Notes: generated from the sequence alone by a model not told the origin. 64,000 nt of DNA from Wuchereria bancrofti (GCA_005281725.1 SSBO01000001.1:128956-192955); one strand, 5' to 3'; counted from the first letter of the stretch, positions 29,101 through 42,399 are shown. Numbers and translations: made by a program.

Positions 29101-29784
29101 AAAAAAATTAATTAAAATTTTTTAATTAAATAAAAAATTCATACCATTCATGCAACCCGGAAAACGATCATCCAATTCATTACCAAATTGTTCAGGTGAC
29201 ATCCATTGACCCATGATTGATTTTACACCTTCTGCTGTATGACAAACTGAATCATATTTTTCAGGTGTAATCATCCATGTTTTTGATTCAACACGAGCTA
29301 CGTCACGTGGATCCGTACGACATAGATAATTATTTTTGTATGCTTTTAATGGTGTTAAAACACCTGTTTCTAAGCATTCACCAATTAGCTCTTTATATTC
29401 GACTTCAGAACCATCACAAATGTAAATTGCACGTGGTGTTAACAGGTCAGCTTTTTCAGCAATGAATAATCGTGCTTTCTCTGATAAACTTTCAAAGTGA
29501 CCTTTGATGATAGGTATATGATTAAGTTGATAGGTGACCACTTCAGTAACTTTCTGAAAAAGAAAAAAAAAATTTTTTTTTGACAATATTTTTAGCTGAA
29601 AAAAGAAAAAACTATAAAGAAGTAAACGCTATCATTTTTTTTTTTTTGGAATTTCAAAAAATAAATCGAAAAAACATAAATTGAATATAAAGAATTTTTT
29701 AAATGTAAAAATTTAAGTGAAAAAAAAAACAAAAAATACCAATTTTGATGGATCGCTAAGTGAGGCAAGTGAACGAGATGGCAT
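26181..29784 (-). CDS. pck: Phosphoenolpyruvate carboxykinase (GTP)
   Basis: Interconverts oxaloacetate + GTP and phosphoenolpyruvate + GDP + CO2. In parasitic nematodes the enzyme often runs towards oxaloacetate to feed malate dismutation. Thirteen exons, in transcript order: 29784-29740, 29553-29145, 29029-28945, 28809-28685, 28595-28408, 28224-28098, 27998-27784, 27663-27491, 27249-27146, 26966-26863, 26750-26585, 26519-26353, 26255-26181. They join in frame to 645 aa (human 622). Visible motifs are the substrate region [15 protein letters not shown], the P-loop FPSACGKTN (287-295) with the hyper-reactive cysteine at 291, the metal-binding GDDIAWM (312-318), FFGVAPGTS, and FGGRRPEGVP near 437-446. 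The N-terminus ([15 protein letters not shown]) has no clear mitochondrial presequence, so a cytosolic enzyme is likely but not certain. A TTTACAG acceptor lies 21 nt before the ATG. Confidence 0.97.
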
Positions 29785-29805
29785 GTTTTTCTTTTTCTTC
29801 TTTTC

Positions 29806-29813
29806 CTGTAAAA
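29806..29813 (-). promoter_or_regulatory. Probable trans-splice acceptor of PEPCK
   Basis: On the minus strand, TTTTACAG precedes a 21-nt A-rich leader and then the PEPCK ATG at 29784. No earlier coding exon is apparent. Confidence 0.45.
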
Positions 29814-30118
29814 ATGCACTTTTATTAAGAGTGAAACTTTATATGAAAAAACGCTCTATTCTTCCTCATTCTCTCTGTCTCTCTCTCTCTTCCCCTCTCT
29901 CTCTCTCTGTCGTTTCTCTTGAAAAAATAAAAATAAAAATAGCATAAATCAAAGAAGTCATCCATCCAACCATCAACCACTATCTATCAATCAATCAATT
30001 AAACGATGATCTGATCATATGTTAAAATATAAAAACCTTTCTTTTTTGCAAAACAAAATGATTTCAAGAAAATTAAATGGAAAATTTTTCCTTCTTTCTG
30101 CTTAATGCATTTTTTAAC

Positions 30119-30537
30119 ATTTACCCAAATAATCATGAAATGATTAGCACATTCTTCAACATTTACCCGAATAATCATGAAATGATTAGCACATTTTACA
30201 ACATTTACCCGAATAATCATGAAATGATTAACACATTCTTCAACATTTACCCAAATAATCATAAAATGATTAGCACATTTTTCAACATTTACCCGAATAA
30301 TCATGAAATGATTAGCACATTTTACAACACTTACCCAAATAATCATGAAATGATTAGCACATTTTACAACATTTACCCGAATAATCATGAAATGATTAAC
30401 ACATTCTTCAACATTTACCAAATAATCATGAAATGATTAGCACATTCTTCAACATTTACCCGAATAATCATGAAATGATTAGCACATTTTTCAACATTTA
30501 CCCAAATAATCATAAAATGATTGGCGCATTCTCTAAC
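30119..30537. repeat. 42-bp minisatellite, about 10 copies, palindromic core
   Basis: Units begin near 30119, 30161, 30203, 30245, 30287, 30329, 30371, 30413, 30454 and 30496. Each carries TAATCATGAAATGATTA or a near variant, a 7-bp inverted repeat around a 3-bp loop. Because 42 is a multiple of three, both strands stay open for long distances. The copy near 30413 has lost one base and shifts the frame, which argues against translation. The array starts 335 bp upstream of the PEPCK ATG. Confidence 0.92.
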
Positions 30538-31549
30538 ATTGACCACCTTATGTCAAGGTTATCCCAATCTATCTATAATACTGCAATATTGTAGCATTTT
30601 CCTCTATATAATAGATATATCTTATCACATTGTCAAGTTATCATATTATCACTACATAAAAAAATAATTTTATGCTAATTCCAATATTCTTTTTTGTGTC
30701 TCTTTCATTTTTATACCATAAACCAACCAATCAATCAGTCGACTCTTCACAAATCCGTTAATCCATTAATTATATATCAATCAGTGATAGTATTCAGAAA
30801 AAAAAAAACAGTAATAATAATAAATAAGAAATGAAAATCGTCTATAACATTAAATGATAATAATTTGAAAATTTTTTGCTTTAAAAATTTTAATTTCAAA
30901 TTATTCTTCTCTTGCTTCAAAAAATTTCGCCTAATTAAAACATTATGATATATGTGAAAATTAAATTATATTTAATAAATTGAAAGAAAGAAAGAAAAAA
31001 AAGAGAAAGAGAGAAAAGATAATTCCATTTAAAAATACTAACTTAATATTTCATCCCATTTTATTCATTCATCTTTTTACCCTCATTCATCATCAATCTG
31101 CCCTCATTCATTTTCAAAACTATAAAATTAATAAAATAATGAAATAAACTGATAAACTAATGAAACAAAAAAATAAACAATGAAATGATGAGAAGAATGA
31201 AAATTGAAACGAAGCAAAATTAACAAAAACATTTCTCTCACAAAATCTAACATATATAACACATTCATCTATCATTTACTCACACCAATGCGATCAATAT
31301 GAAATAGCTAGTGAACATGTATAAACATTACTGAATGAAGAGGAATGCATGCAAAAACACGTGCATTTTATGCATGTTGCATGTCGCATGTTGCAAGTTT
31401 AAGTTTATCATAACGTTAATTTAATTTGAAATGAAATGCAAAAAAAAGATTACACTTAAAATGTACTTTATATTATGATTGCATTTATGCAATAAAAAGT
31501 TTACATTTTTTCAATGTTAGATAACTTATATATATATATACACACACAC

Positions 31550-32125
31550 CATATTACGTAACTTTTGTATACGTAACTCATATCTTTGTATGCGTTGTAT
31601 TACGTAACTCATATTTGTATGCGTTTGTATTACGTAACTCATATCTATGTATACGTTTGTATTATGTAATTTGTATCTTTGTATACCTTACTACGTTGCT
31701 CATACATTTGTATACGTTTGTATTACGTAACTTATATTTGTATATGTTTGTATTACGTAACTCATATCTTTGTATACGTTGTATTACGTAACTCATATAT
31801 TTGTATACGTTGTACTATGAAACTCATATCTTTTTATACGTTGTATTACGTAACTCATATCTTTGTACACGTTTGTGCTACGTAACTCATATCTTTGTAC
31901 ACGTTTGTACTACGTAACTCATATCTTTGTACACGTTTGTGCTACGTAGCTCATATCTTTTTATACGTTGTATTACGTAACTCATATCTTTGTACACGTT
32001 TGTGCTACGTAACTCATATCTTTGTACACGTTTGCACTACGTAACTCATATCTTTGTACACGTTTGTACTACGTAACTCATATCTTTGTACACATTTGTA
32101 CTACGTTTGTTCATATCTTTGTATA
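31550..32125. repeat. 30-32-bp minisatellite carrying TACGTA palindromes
   Basis: About 18 units of 30-32 bp. Most contain TTACGTAAC or CTACGTAAC followed by TCATATCTTTGTA and a TACGTT or CACGTT tail. At least eight units contain ATTACGTAAC exactly, including those near 31588, 31628, 31750, 31782, 31845 and 31971. A short TA/CA run (about 31530-31550) precedes the array. The array lies about 1.8-2.3 kb upstream of the PEPCK start. Confidence 0.92.
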
Positions 32126-33829
32126 CATTATTTATATTATATAATCTATAATGTTATATACAGATAACTAAGCTTAATTTTCAAAACAAATGACAATTCA
32201 AGAATGCAATTTCATCTCTCAATAAAATCTCTTTCAAATATTTCCCACTATTTCACTGTAAATTATTAATGAAAAATTTAATGAAAGTAATCATAGAATA
32301 AGAAATATATCACAAATAGAATCATTCAATTTCACTCTTCTCGAATGTGTAAAAAGGGATAGAAGACGAAGAATTGACAGTAACACTTAAATCAGATTGG
32401 ATTGATGGGATAACGATGACAGAGTAGGAAGAGACAGACAGATGTTAGAAGAGAAAGGTAAGAAGAAGAGAAGAGAAGAGAAGAGAATTGAACAGGTGAT
32501 GCAGTTGTAAATTAAGCATTGATTACTTTTAAGTTCTCAATTTGTTTCATTTACTATATAGAATCATTTTATAATAGAGAAATTTTATCACTAATATGAT
32601 ATCTTAATAATAAAATTTTCTTTTTTAATTCTTATTTAAAATTTTTTTCTTAACCTTTTTCCTTTAAATTTGCTATATTAAATTTTTTTTTTTTGAATTT
32701 GTTATATTAAAAAATTTGTTATACCAAGGGAATAAGCTTGGCAAATACAGCGAAGAAAGAAGACCCTTATTGAGCTTGAAATTTGTTATATTTTAAAATA
32801 TTATAAAAAAATTTTTCAATGTAAAAAGAGTAAGAAATGGAAAAAAAAGCATATGAAATAAATAATATGATTGGATAGTTTTAAAGATTTTATGAATTAA
32901 TGAATAAATAGTAATGTAAAGAATTTCCTCAAATCTTTCATTTATTCATTTTAGTTAACAATTTTTTTTCTTTTTTTTTTGTGAATAATACGATAGTTTC
33001 TTTTTCTTTTTTGTTAATTTTCAAAAATTTATGGCTTAAATATTAAAGTACAATTTAAATTTAATAGCTTTTAAATTTATACACTGATGAATTGATATAT
33101 GTCATTGATAATTTTAACAGTTTTGACAGTGATATTAATTAATTGACAATGTCCACAAATTGGAATAAAAATGAGACAATTATAATAATAGCAATTTTAA
33201 TACAAAAAAAATTTCATTGAAGCTTTTTTATTAGTTAGATGAAAATGAATTCTTATTTAAATTGATAAAGTTAGAGTAGCAGTTCGGTGTTTCCTTTTTT
33301 TTTCCTCTATTTTTTAGTTTTTTATTTTTTCTGCAAATCGCTCAACCAAAGATTCATTTCTCGGAATTTTCCAAGAATTATTGACGATTGAAAAGCAAAA
33401 GATAGCAGCTGCTTTCCTTTTTTTTTTTTTTGTTATTTACAATTGCAGTATGTTATTTCTAACTATTTGTGTTTTAGAGAATGCAGTAATAATACTTACT
33501 GACTGAAGAAAATAATATTTTAGTTAAATATTTTAGAAAAACAAAATTATTCAATTTTGTAAAGTTTTTCGTTTCTTTTCTTTTTTTTTTTGTCTTTTAT
33601 TTTTTTTAATAAACTGAAAAATATTTGAAATTTATATGTGAAAAATTAACACAAATTCAATTTGATAATATTTATCATTTAATCTAATTGTATATGCATG
33701 TATACATCTATGTATGTATGTTTCGAGGAAAAAAAAGAAACGATTTGATTGACAATTTAAAAATTCGTGAATATTATTAGGAAAAAAGATAAGATTGATA
33801 AGGGATAAGATGATATCATATCATCATAT

Positions 33830-33848
33830 GAGTGTGTGTGTGTGTTTG
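33830..33848. repeat. GT dinucleotide repeat
   Basis: Short TG run (GTGTGTGTGTGTG) in the non-coding stretch between PEPCK and POLD2. Confidence 0.8.
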
Positions 33849-33982
33849 TCTGTACACAGTTAAGATATCTCCTAGCTTCAAAAGAATATATAAATCATAA
33901 AAATTAAATCTACTGCAGCAATTAATTAAAAAAAAACAAATTAATGAAAAAACTTTGATGAATAGAATTTTCAATAATAGCA

Positions 33983-34010
33983 TTGCACGTGCATGCATGC
34001 ATGCATGCAC
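33983..34010. repeat. CATG tetranucleotide palindrome
   Basis: GTGCATGCATGCATGCATGC and flanking bases form an almost perfect self-complementary stretch. It could form a cruciform. Confidence 0.8.
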
Positions 34011-36939
34011 TTATATGCAAATTTATTTGTGTGCAAGTAATAATAGAAAGTTCTTCCTAAACATACATTATATATTAATGAAATTGTATTATATATTTTT
34101 TTTGAATAAATCATTAATAACATTTGGAAAGTTTATAAAGTTAGATTATAGTGTGAAGTAGCAACAGTAAATGAAATTTAATTAATCTTATCAGTAAAAA
34201 TATTGATAAGTGAAAAAAAATGAAACATTGCTATTCGATTGTATGATGTTATTATTGTATTAGTGATAACGATAGATTAATTGAATAATTACCTAGCTTA
34301 TAGCTAATAACTAGCTAAAAGACAGGTAAATGAACAGGTAACTGCTAGCATCAAAAAAATGAATGAAACATAAATCATATTTATTGTTGCTTATAAGAAT
34401 GAATTTATGTTTAATATATGTGATAGGGATATTTTGTTATGGGAAGATATTACCTTAGGTTTTTTTTTTTTGATAATTTATGGGAAATGTTTGAAAATTT
34501 ATTTTTGCTATTAAATTTCTACAAAAATATTTAATGAATTTAAAATAATATAAGAAAAAATGAAACAAATAAACGACAATTGTGAATATTTTTTTCATAA
34601 GTAATTAATGAATTGATAATCAAAAATTTTTATAAATAATTAATTAATGAACAAGTGTAAATATTTTCTTTATAAATAATTAATGAATTGAAAATGATAG
34701 AATAAACTTTGTAGCAAAAATTTTGGAGGAAAAAAGAATAATGAGAATAACATTAGGAAATGATGTATTTTATAATGGAACTGAAGGATTGTTCCCATTG
34801 CTTACTCTTTTCTTTCTTATTTGATTGGATAAAAGTAAGTTCATTTTGTGATAATAAGTAAAAGTGTAAACAAAAGATTGGATGAGAAGAAGAAAAGAAA
34901 ACAAAAAATGAGAAAGAAATGAGATGGTAGATGCAAAAAGAGAAAAAAAAAATGTTAAGAGATTATTAACACTTTTTACAGCTACTTATTTTTCATAACA
35001 CTCAAGATGATAAAGAATGATGTCATTGAATAGTTCGAAAAATTTTAAGAAACATACACTCAGAGAGAGAGAGAGAAATATTTGTATAAAATGAAGTAAT
35101 TAGATATAAATTTTGATTATTATTTACATAAATTAATGATTATTGATAAGAGTATGTCACGAAATTTCTATCATTTTATTATAACATTTACTGTATTTTA
35201 GACTGTCATACTTTTTGATCGTATTCTGCCGTCTTTTATCACCAAAATTCAAATGAATGATATGATATAAAAGACTAAGATTAATTTTCTCTTATCAATA
35301 GCATATACTAAAGAAATTGTTTAAAATTAATCGCTTTAAAAAAAAAAAAAAAGAAAAACTCAATTGATTACTGTAATGTTCTTTATTGATTTAAATTGAC
35401 ACTTTTCTGACTAATGTATTTCTATCAAATATTTTGCCGAAAATTATTTTCCACAATTTTACGTCAAATTACATCAACTTCAATTCCTTATCATTAATAA
35501 TTGCATATAAATCACAGTATGTTGCTCAATGTATTATTAATAGAACAATCAAATGATAAAATTGATTAATTTTAGGCAAAGTTTTTTTTTTTTTGAAAAG
35601 ACAGATTTTTAAAAAATAAGGAAAAAAACCTCACATTTTAGATGGAAAAAAAAAGATGAAGTGATGCGAAATAGAATGAATCAAAAAACAAACAAAATGT
35701 TAACTGTTTTTTTTTAAGAACAGCAAATCTTTAATCGTTGAAAGATGATATATCATATATAGAAATTTCTTCGTTTGTTTTTTTTTTCTTTCTGAACAAA
35801 TTATTTAATATCCTATTTGTACAAAAAAATTTGATCACATTTTCTAAAAAAAAAAAAGAAATATGATTAAAAATTGCTCGTTTCAAAGAACTATTAAGTT
35901 GCTCAAAGATTTTTGATTTTTAAATCAAAAAAAAAGAGAAAAACAAGCAATTAAATTGATAAAATTTCTTGCAATATCCCATAATGATCATAGAACATTT
36001 AAATGATCAAAGCGCATAAAACTAAATTAATTAATGAAATATTGCAAATTACTAAAATCATTTATCAATCATTGAAAACTAATTATTAATTATTATAAAA
36101 CTAATTGTTCAGATAATTTTTTATTTTCGAAGCAAAATAGAAAAAACATGAATTACGTGTAAAATAAAATTTATACATATTAGATTTTACTTCTGCAAAT
36201 GAATTTAATGTAATGTGATGGAAATAAGAAATTATACCCAATTATAATTTAAAATTTCCCACCCAAAATTTCACCAATTACTTTTTAAAGGTCAATTAAG
36301 AAGTAATTGATAAATAATAAACGATAAAAATAACGTTTACAATTCTATGGAATAATTTACTTCTATTATTTCAAATAATTATGGCTAAATTAGTGTAAAT
36401 GCTATACAACCATAAACTTTCATTTAAATTTTCACATTTCATATTCATATAAATTACATTTCATATTCATATAAATAACAAATTACAATTTTTTTTTTTG
36501 AATCATTTACAGTATATGTCATATTCATATTATTTTATTTTCATTTCTTCATTACTTATGTATTTTCTTTCAGACTGTTAAACTAATCGAATTCATCAAA
36601 TTCTTTTTGTCGCATCTGTCACATTTGTATGATTTTTGTGCTCGTTTGCAAATTATATTCTTTCAGATTGTTTGCGCTTTGCAAAGCACATAAAACATAT
36701 TTGAATATTTCTTTTTTTTTTTTTTCATCTCTTGTTATTATTTAACTTGTCTTTTTCATTTCTAAACAAAAATTTTTGTTATTAAATTATCTTAAGCAAA
36801 ATTTTGCGCTATAACACTTTTTTCTTTTTTGATTTACGTAATCATTGTAACAAATGAACTGCTTTCCTTTGATATTTGAAAATAATTCTGCTTTTTCTTA
36901 TTAATTTAAAATGTGAAATGGAGAAGGAAAAAGATTAAC

Positions 36940-37075
36940 TAATCGGCTGACCGACTAACCGATTGACTGACCAATTTGCTGCCTGACTGACCAATTAACG
37001 GGATGGTTGAGTGATTGACAATGACTGAGTGATTGAGCGACTCAGTGATTGAAAGACTGAATGACTAACTTATAA
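36940..37075. repeat. Degenerate GACTGA/GATTGA repeat
   Basis: About 135 bp of variants of ACTGACCGATTGA and GAGTGATTGA spaced 4-12 bp apart. It looks like a decayed tetranucleotide or octanucleotide array. Confidence 0.7.
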
Positions 37076-38335
37076 CTTTGAAATAACTGTGAAAATACAA
37101 TATGCTATTGATATACTGGCAATGATAAAAGAATGAGTTGTTTACTTAATGTTACTTTTGTAGACCACAAAAGTGTAGCATCAAGCCATGAAAGTGATTA
37201 TCAAGCAGCTATTGCTGATAAATGATAATAGTTGAAGTGATAGAGTGTAACATAGAATGCTGAAAAGTATTTTAGAAAAATATGTCGCAGAAGTATATAA
37301 ATAAAAATAGAATCAAGAAAAAAATAGAAAACCAATAATAGACGCTGTACTACTTGTTGGAACTTTTTAGCGACTAATTTTAAACATTCTTTTATGGAAG
37401 TACTCGAATAATTTTTGATGATAAATTGCTTCTTTAAGAAATAATTTTTCTTAAGAAAAAAAAGAAAAACTCGGATGATTTTTCGCAATGAATTCTTTAA
37501 AAAAGAAAAAGAATTCAGAATAAAAATTCAGATCATTATAAATGATATCAAAGAATCCTTTGATTATTTACACTTTTATAGTATAGAAGTGAGATTTCAA
37601 AGATTAGCAATTTAAATTGCTTCGAAGTTATTTAAGTTCATCCACAGAAGAAAATCACGGGATACATTACAGAACAGTTTGCTCACTCAGACGTGTACAC
37701 AGAATCTCATTCATGTAACCCTGGTATTACATCTTTCTAAATCGTATTGTTTAGTTTACTGATTACAACAGACAAAAAAGAAATTTCAATAACTGCTCAA
37801 GACATACAATACGTACTCTCGTCAGTAATACGTAATGTTACGTGAGAAAAAAAACTGAAACTAATTGAATTTAGTGATTTGCTTAGGTTTGGCATGAAGC
37901 ATATTTATAATTTTAAGCATTTTATGATAGTTATCATCAATTCAATACATCTTGCATGTTCTTAAAATGCAATAAACTTTTTCTTTTGTGATATTACTAA
38001 ATATTATCACTACTCTATCAATTCAACACATACTCAGAGAAAAAAGGTGTAAAATGAAGGAAAATAGAATTTAGCATTTACAATTAAATATGCTAATTTT
38101 GCACATGTAGACATATCCATGCAATGATATGATTTCAAGCCACTATTTAACTTTACCATTACCAGGTAATGTCACAACTATTTAACAATATTTTGTTGCA
38201 AATATCGCGACGCTACTTTTTTCAGGGCTATTTTAAAATTTGCCATTCTTTAATCTATATTTTTAATTTATTTTCATTTTGTCATGATGCAATTTTTGCT
38301 ATACCTTTACCTTCTACGTATATTTTTTATAAAAA

Positions 38336-38355
38336 TTTATTAATAAAAATTTATT
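38336..38355 (-). terminator. POLD2 poly(A) signals
   Basis: Two AATAAA hexamers on the minus strand (38350-38355 and 38336-38341) lie 63-82 nt after the POLD2 stop codon. Confidence 0.6.
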
Positions 38356-38417
38356 AATCCATCCTTTCTTTATACCAAGTAGAAAAAAAAAAAACCATAC
38401 AGAGATTGCAAGATGCA

Positions 38418-40982
38418 TTAATTGTCACAAATTAGCCGATCAACAGAAAAGTTATGTTCAATAACTTCAAGGTTTCGTAAGTTTACAAGTACCATTGAAA
38501 ATGTTTTTGTAAAACTCGGTACGGAAAGAAGAAGTGTGCGCCGATTCCCTTCAAATTCAACCAAAGCATGCGATGCTTCCGGTTGATTAGCAGCAAAAAG
38601 TATATGAGGGAATGATTCAATAATGAATGGGTCTCGATCAATGAATGGAAATCCATCTACGGTATCCGGAATAGTCGGTGCCAAGTGTTGCCAGTCCAGA
38701 ATTTTGCTAAGTAATTCAACACCATTTAATGTTTTCGTATAACGTTTGAGATCAGACAAGCATTCACCTAGAAAAGTTTGTTTATAAATTGTATGCAATA
38801 ACCTTTTCAAATATGAAAGTAGGGGCATGAACAATTGTATATATAGTTTATATATAAACTTTGTATCTATAGCTGAGCAGCAAGATTAGATGGTTCATTT
38901 CAATTGGAAGCTAAAAATTAGATGCCAATAATAATTCGTGGTAAAACTTCAGTGTAGCTAAAAAAAACTAAAAGCTCACAAATTTAACAATTTTGATTTG
39001 ACTTACCGGATGTTCCTAAAATATGAACGCCTTCCACGCTGAACTCGTAAGGATTCGTAACGAGATTGAGCATCCTCCCGTATTTTGAACCCATTACAAA
39101 TACTGCACGATGAATTGGTTGCTGAGGCATTAAATAAGTAGACGGATCACCTAGGCCAGGCATCACATCAACTTCCAGCAAATTCTGCGAATAAAGTTCT
39201 CTTCAACTCTGGTTATTTTTTGGAGATAAAGTCAACAGGACCATTCAAAAATATTCTACTTAATGCAAATGTATGCATTTCGCAATAAACATTTTATCAT
39301 GGCAGATAATTATCAAGAATGTACTCAACTTACAGATATCTTTGATAAAAATTTATCCATATGCGCTACACATTCAACGTTTGGACATTCCTCATTTTTG
39401 ATTATATAACGAGCAGCTGTCGTAAATTCTCTCCCCTGAAAAAAAAATCCCAAGGACTTCCGAAGTACAAAGTAAACTTATATTCGATCATTTTTTTTTT
39501 CTGAATGAAGTAATTAATATCAAATCGCATTAAATGTGCAGTTTACCTGTTCTGTGATAGCAACACTTTCTCCGGCTACTACCAATCGTACTGTTCTTTC
39601 TACAACATCACGCTCCTGAAAGTAACCCATTTACAGGAAAGCTTTTTTTTGTTTATCAAAATAGAAATACACAATTTTAAATTGAAAGTTTTTTCACGCA
39701 ATCACACAAAAGTTATAGAAGTATGTTACCTGCTTTGCTGAATGACACCCTAAACTGTTTTATGTTATAGATTTTAAAATCAAGAAATGATTTCAAAATG
39801 TACAAACTTTTTCGAAAAGCGGTAGTAAGCCACAAAGCCATTTTTGCAACAAATCAAGAGAAAATATTTTTTCAGCGTCGGCTTGGCCAGTAAATGAGAA
39901 TCCTGAGACGAACGCAATATATCTTAATAAAATTACTCATTATCATGAAAGCAAAATGAAGTCGTTTATTTTAGTAGAATGAATTAGATTTAATGACTGC
40001 AAAATAAGACTGTCTGCTATAACAACTGCTTCTTCATTCTAAATGGTGCCATAAAACTACCTGTCATCATTTAAAATTGGATATGTCGGCTGTGGCGCTT
40101 TAGAAGGCCAAATCATCTTACTAACTTGAAAGATATCATTATCAAGTTGTCTGCCATATATACCAACCACACATCCTGTAGCAACTTCGTCCATAACAAA
40201 ATCACCGGAAAGACGTACAATTTGGTCGTCGTCTTCAAATTCCACAAAATCTTCTTCACCTATTAATCTGCAGTCAAAAATTACTTTCATATAAACTCAA
40301 AGAAAATTTTAGGACCACATGAAATTTACTAAAATCAATTGAACAAAATTAACTCCAAAAAATAAAAATCAACTTACTTATCTTCAGCAACTGGTTGTGG
40401 AAGGATGAGTTGTTCTTCCGCAAGATCACGAAGGACGCTTGGTCTTAATTTAACACGCTTTGTTATTGTACCAATAACCAAAACTTCATCATCTTTTTTA
40501 GCTTTTGTAAGTCGACATGGTTCAATACCATCACCTAAAAGCATTTACTTTCTTTCAACCCAAAATTCGCCAATTAGAGATAGGTTATTCACTACATTCC
40601 TATTTCTTCTTTTTCAATGTCGATAAAATCATAAAAAGGCCAAATTTAAAGAATTTATGATACTAAGTCCTACTTTTCTGATATTGGTTGCTGTTAATTC
40701 ATCTCACTTTCCCATCAAAAGTTTTCATATTAGTAACACTGGTCGATATTAATAAAACTTATTTAAAATTTTATTTCTGCTTCATACTTTTCATTGATAT
40801 AAAATGATACCAAGTAACAGTTTTGCGTTATCGATAATTCGATTCTTCAACAGTTTAATCCTTGCCCGATATATATGATAATATTGTCGATGAAAGCATT
40901 CCGCTTCGAGGTCTTTTTTTCCAATTATATATTTAATCGATAAATTCTGATATTGCGCCGGACGACGTCGACGAACACTCAT
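38418..40982 (-). CDS. POLD2: DNA polymerase delta subunit 2 (B subunit)
   Basis: The non-catalytic B subunit of replicative polymerase delta, acting in the nucleus. Eight exons in transcript order: 40982-40811, 40534-40378, 40267-40061, 39922-39808, 39615-39547, 39435-39334, 39184-39007, 38767-38418. They join in frame to 449 aa (human 469). The N-terminus shows FHRQYYHIYRARI, matching the family's FxRQYxHIYxxRL. An OB-fold region follows (VLVIGTITKRV, EEQLILPQPV, TGCVVGIYG). Next is the calcineurin-like but catalytically inactive domain: YIAFVSGFSF, VRLVVAGESV, VDVMPGLGDPSTYLMPQQPIH, LVTNPYEFSVEGVHILGTSG, and the C-terminal PDTVDGFPFIDRDPFII. The segment between the FVSGFSF and LVVAGES strands is well matched in length. 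The ATG follows an acceptor by 3 nt. There is no sign of damage. Confidence 0.95.
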
Positions 40983-40985
40983 TTC

Positions 40986-40993
40986 CTGAAAAA
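40986..40993 (-). promoter_or_regulatory. Probable trans-splice acceptor of POLD2
   Basis: On the minus strand, TTTTTCAG is followed by GAA and then the POLD2 ATG at 40982. The leader would be only three bases, typical of spliced-leader addition close to the start codon. Confidence 0.5.
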
Positions 40994-42399
40994 CGCTTTA
41001 AAAAGATTTTGGAAAGGGATCAGAAGTTAAGAAGTACTGAGAAATCCTAGAACTATTTTTAAAAAAAGCCAAAAGCACCCAGAAAAACACTAAAAAAGCA
41101 TGAAAGATTAAAAGTGCATAAAACAAATGGGAACAAGTAACGCCAATGATCACAACAGATAAACCAAATATAGTTTATAATTAATGACAGATAAGTAACT
41201 GATAGGTTATTGAAATCAAAGTACCAATGTATCATGGAGAATAGCTAGTACAAGCAAGTATACACTACGAAAACTTTCGAAAAAAAGGAAATTTAGTTAT
41301 TCAATCATTTAGCTAAAAAGCATGTTAATAAGAGCAGTGTCAAAAATAAGTTTAGAAATTCAAGAATTTCTGCTAAATGACATCAGCTAACTTATTTATT
41401 TTTAAATGAAATTACTTGAACTTAGAGAGTTTTAAAAATTAATTTATTAACTTACTAAATTAGGATAAAACTATGAAAAAACTCAGCAAACATAACAACT
41501 TTTTCTCTTTTCTTTCTCGCTTATAACATACAAATTATAATTAACAATAAACAATGTCAACAACTGATAACAAAAGCGCCAACAATCAACCGCAAACAGC
41601 GCCAGCAACAAACAAGCTAGCCGATATTACAAAAAAGCCCGCATTCATGCTCATCGTTTTATGACACAAAGATTTCATTGCAGCTAAATGTTCTTATCAT
41701 TATCCTCTTATCATTATCAGCACCGCCTGGCTATGCTTTTGTTCTGATTTTCACAGATTATTTTTTATTTTCAGATTTTCGTTTTATTTTTTTCTTTCAA
41801 TAAGTTAATCTTTATTTCGAGTATTTTTTTTGTTAAGTGCCTTATTTATAGTTATGAATATTTTATTGCTGCATCATCAATATTTCATACGCTGCTATGA
41901 ATTCAGGAAGAAATTTTCCTGAATTTATATAATTGTTAAATGGTGCAAAAATTGTATATATTACTCATTGAGCATTGATTCATACATAAAACTTTTTATA
42001 TGAATTTACTTCTGAAAAATGCATTCTCAGAAAATTTTTAAATGAAAAATTTCATTATTTTTTAAAATTTCAGCAATTGGTTCTTTTTTTCAAACATTAT
42101 GCAACATTATCAGGCATAATTTATTTCATTTTTCATAAAAAGTATCAATAACTCTCGGAAAATTTTTATCTTTTTTTTGAGAAAATGTCTAAACAAAAAA
42201 AAAATATATATATCAATTATGGAATGTATTCATATCATATAATATTTCAAAAACATTTAATTCTTTTTTTAAATATACTTAATTTGAAATTGTAGTTGCA
42301 GTGAAATTTTAAATTTTATGAAATTACAGTAATTAATATTTTAACAGTGATAGGAGAAGAAATTTAACATTTAATCTTTCATAAATAATAGCAGAAGAT
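40994..42399. other. Intergenic region upstream of POLD2
   Basis: About 1.4 kb between POLD2 and the next minus-strand gene. A more GC-balanced patch near 41570-41760 could belong to the POLD2 promoter. No coding or RNA gene was recognised. Confidence 0.55.

Larger units (their letters stand above)
29814..38335. other. Gene-free region with minisatellites, 5' flank of PEPCK
   Basis: About 8.5 kb between PEPCK and POLD2, both transcribed leftward. It therefore holds the upstream region of PEPCK and the 3' end of POLD2. I found no gene. The content is AT-rich DNA, a CT-rich patch (29870-29920), two large minisatellites (separate entries), GT and CATG simple repeats and a degenerate GACT/GATT repeat. 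A more complex patch at about 37620-37860 includes TACGTAAT and TTACGTG motifs but no coding signal. Confidence 0.6.

Noticed and set aside
29999..30436. Open frames of 140 aa (-) and 119 aa (+) with 14-residue repeats
   Set aside because: Both are the 42-bp minisatellite read in opposite directions. A one-base deletion near 30413 breaks the frame, and there are no flanking exons.
31679..31885. Cys/Tyr-rich 68-aa frame
   Set aside because: It is part of the TACGTA minisatellite and has no splice context.
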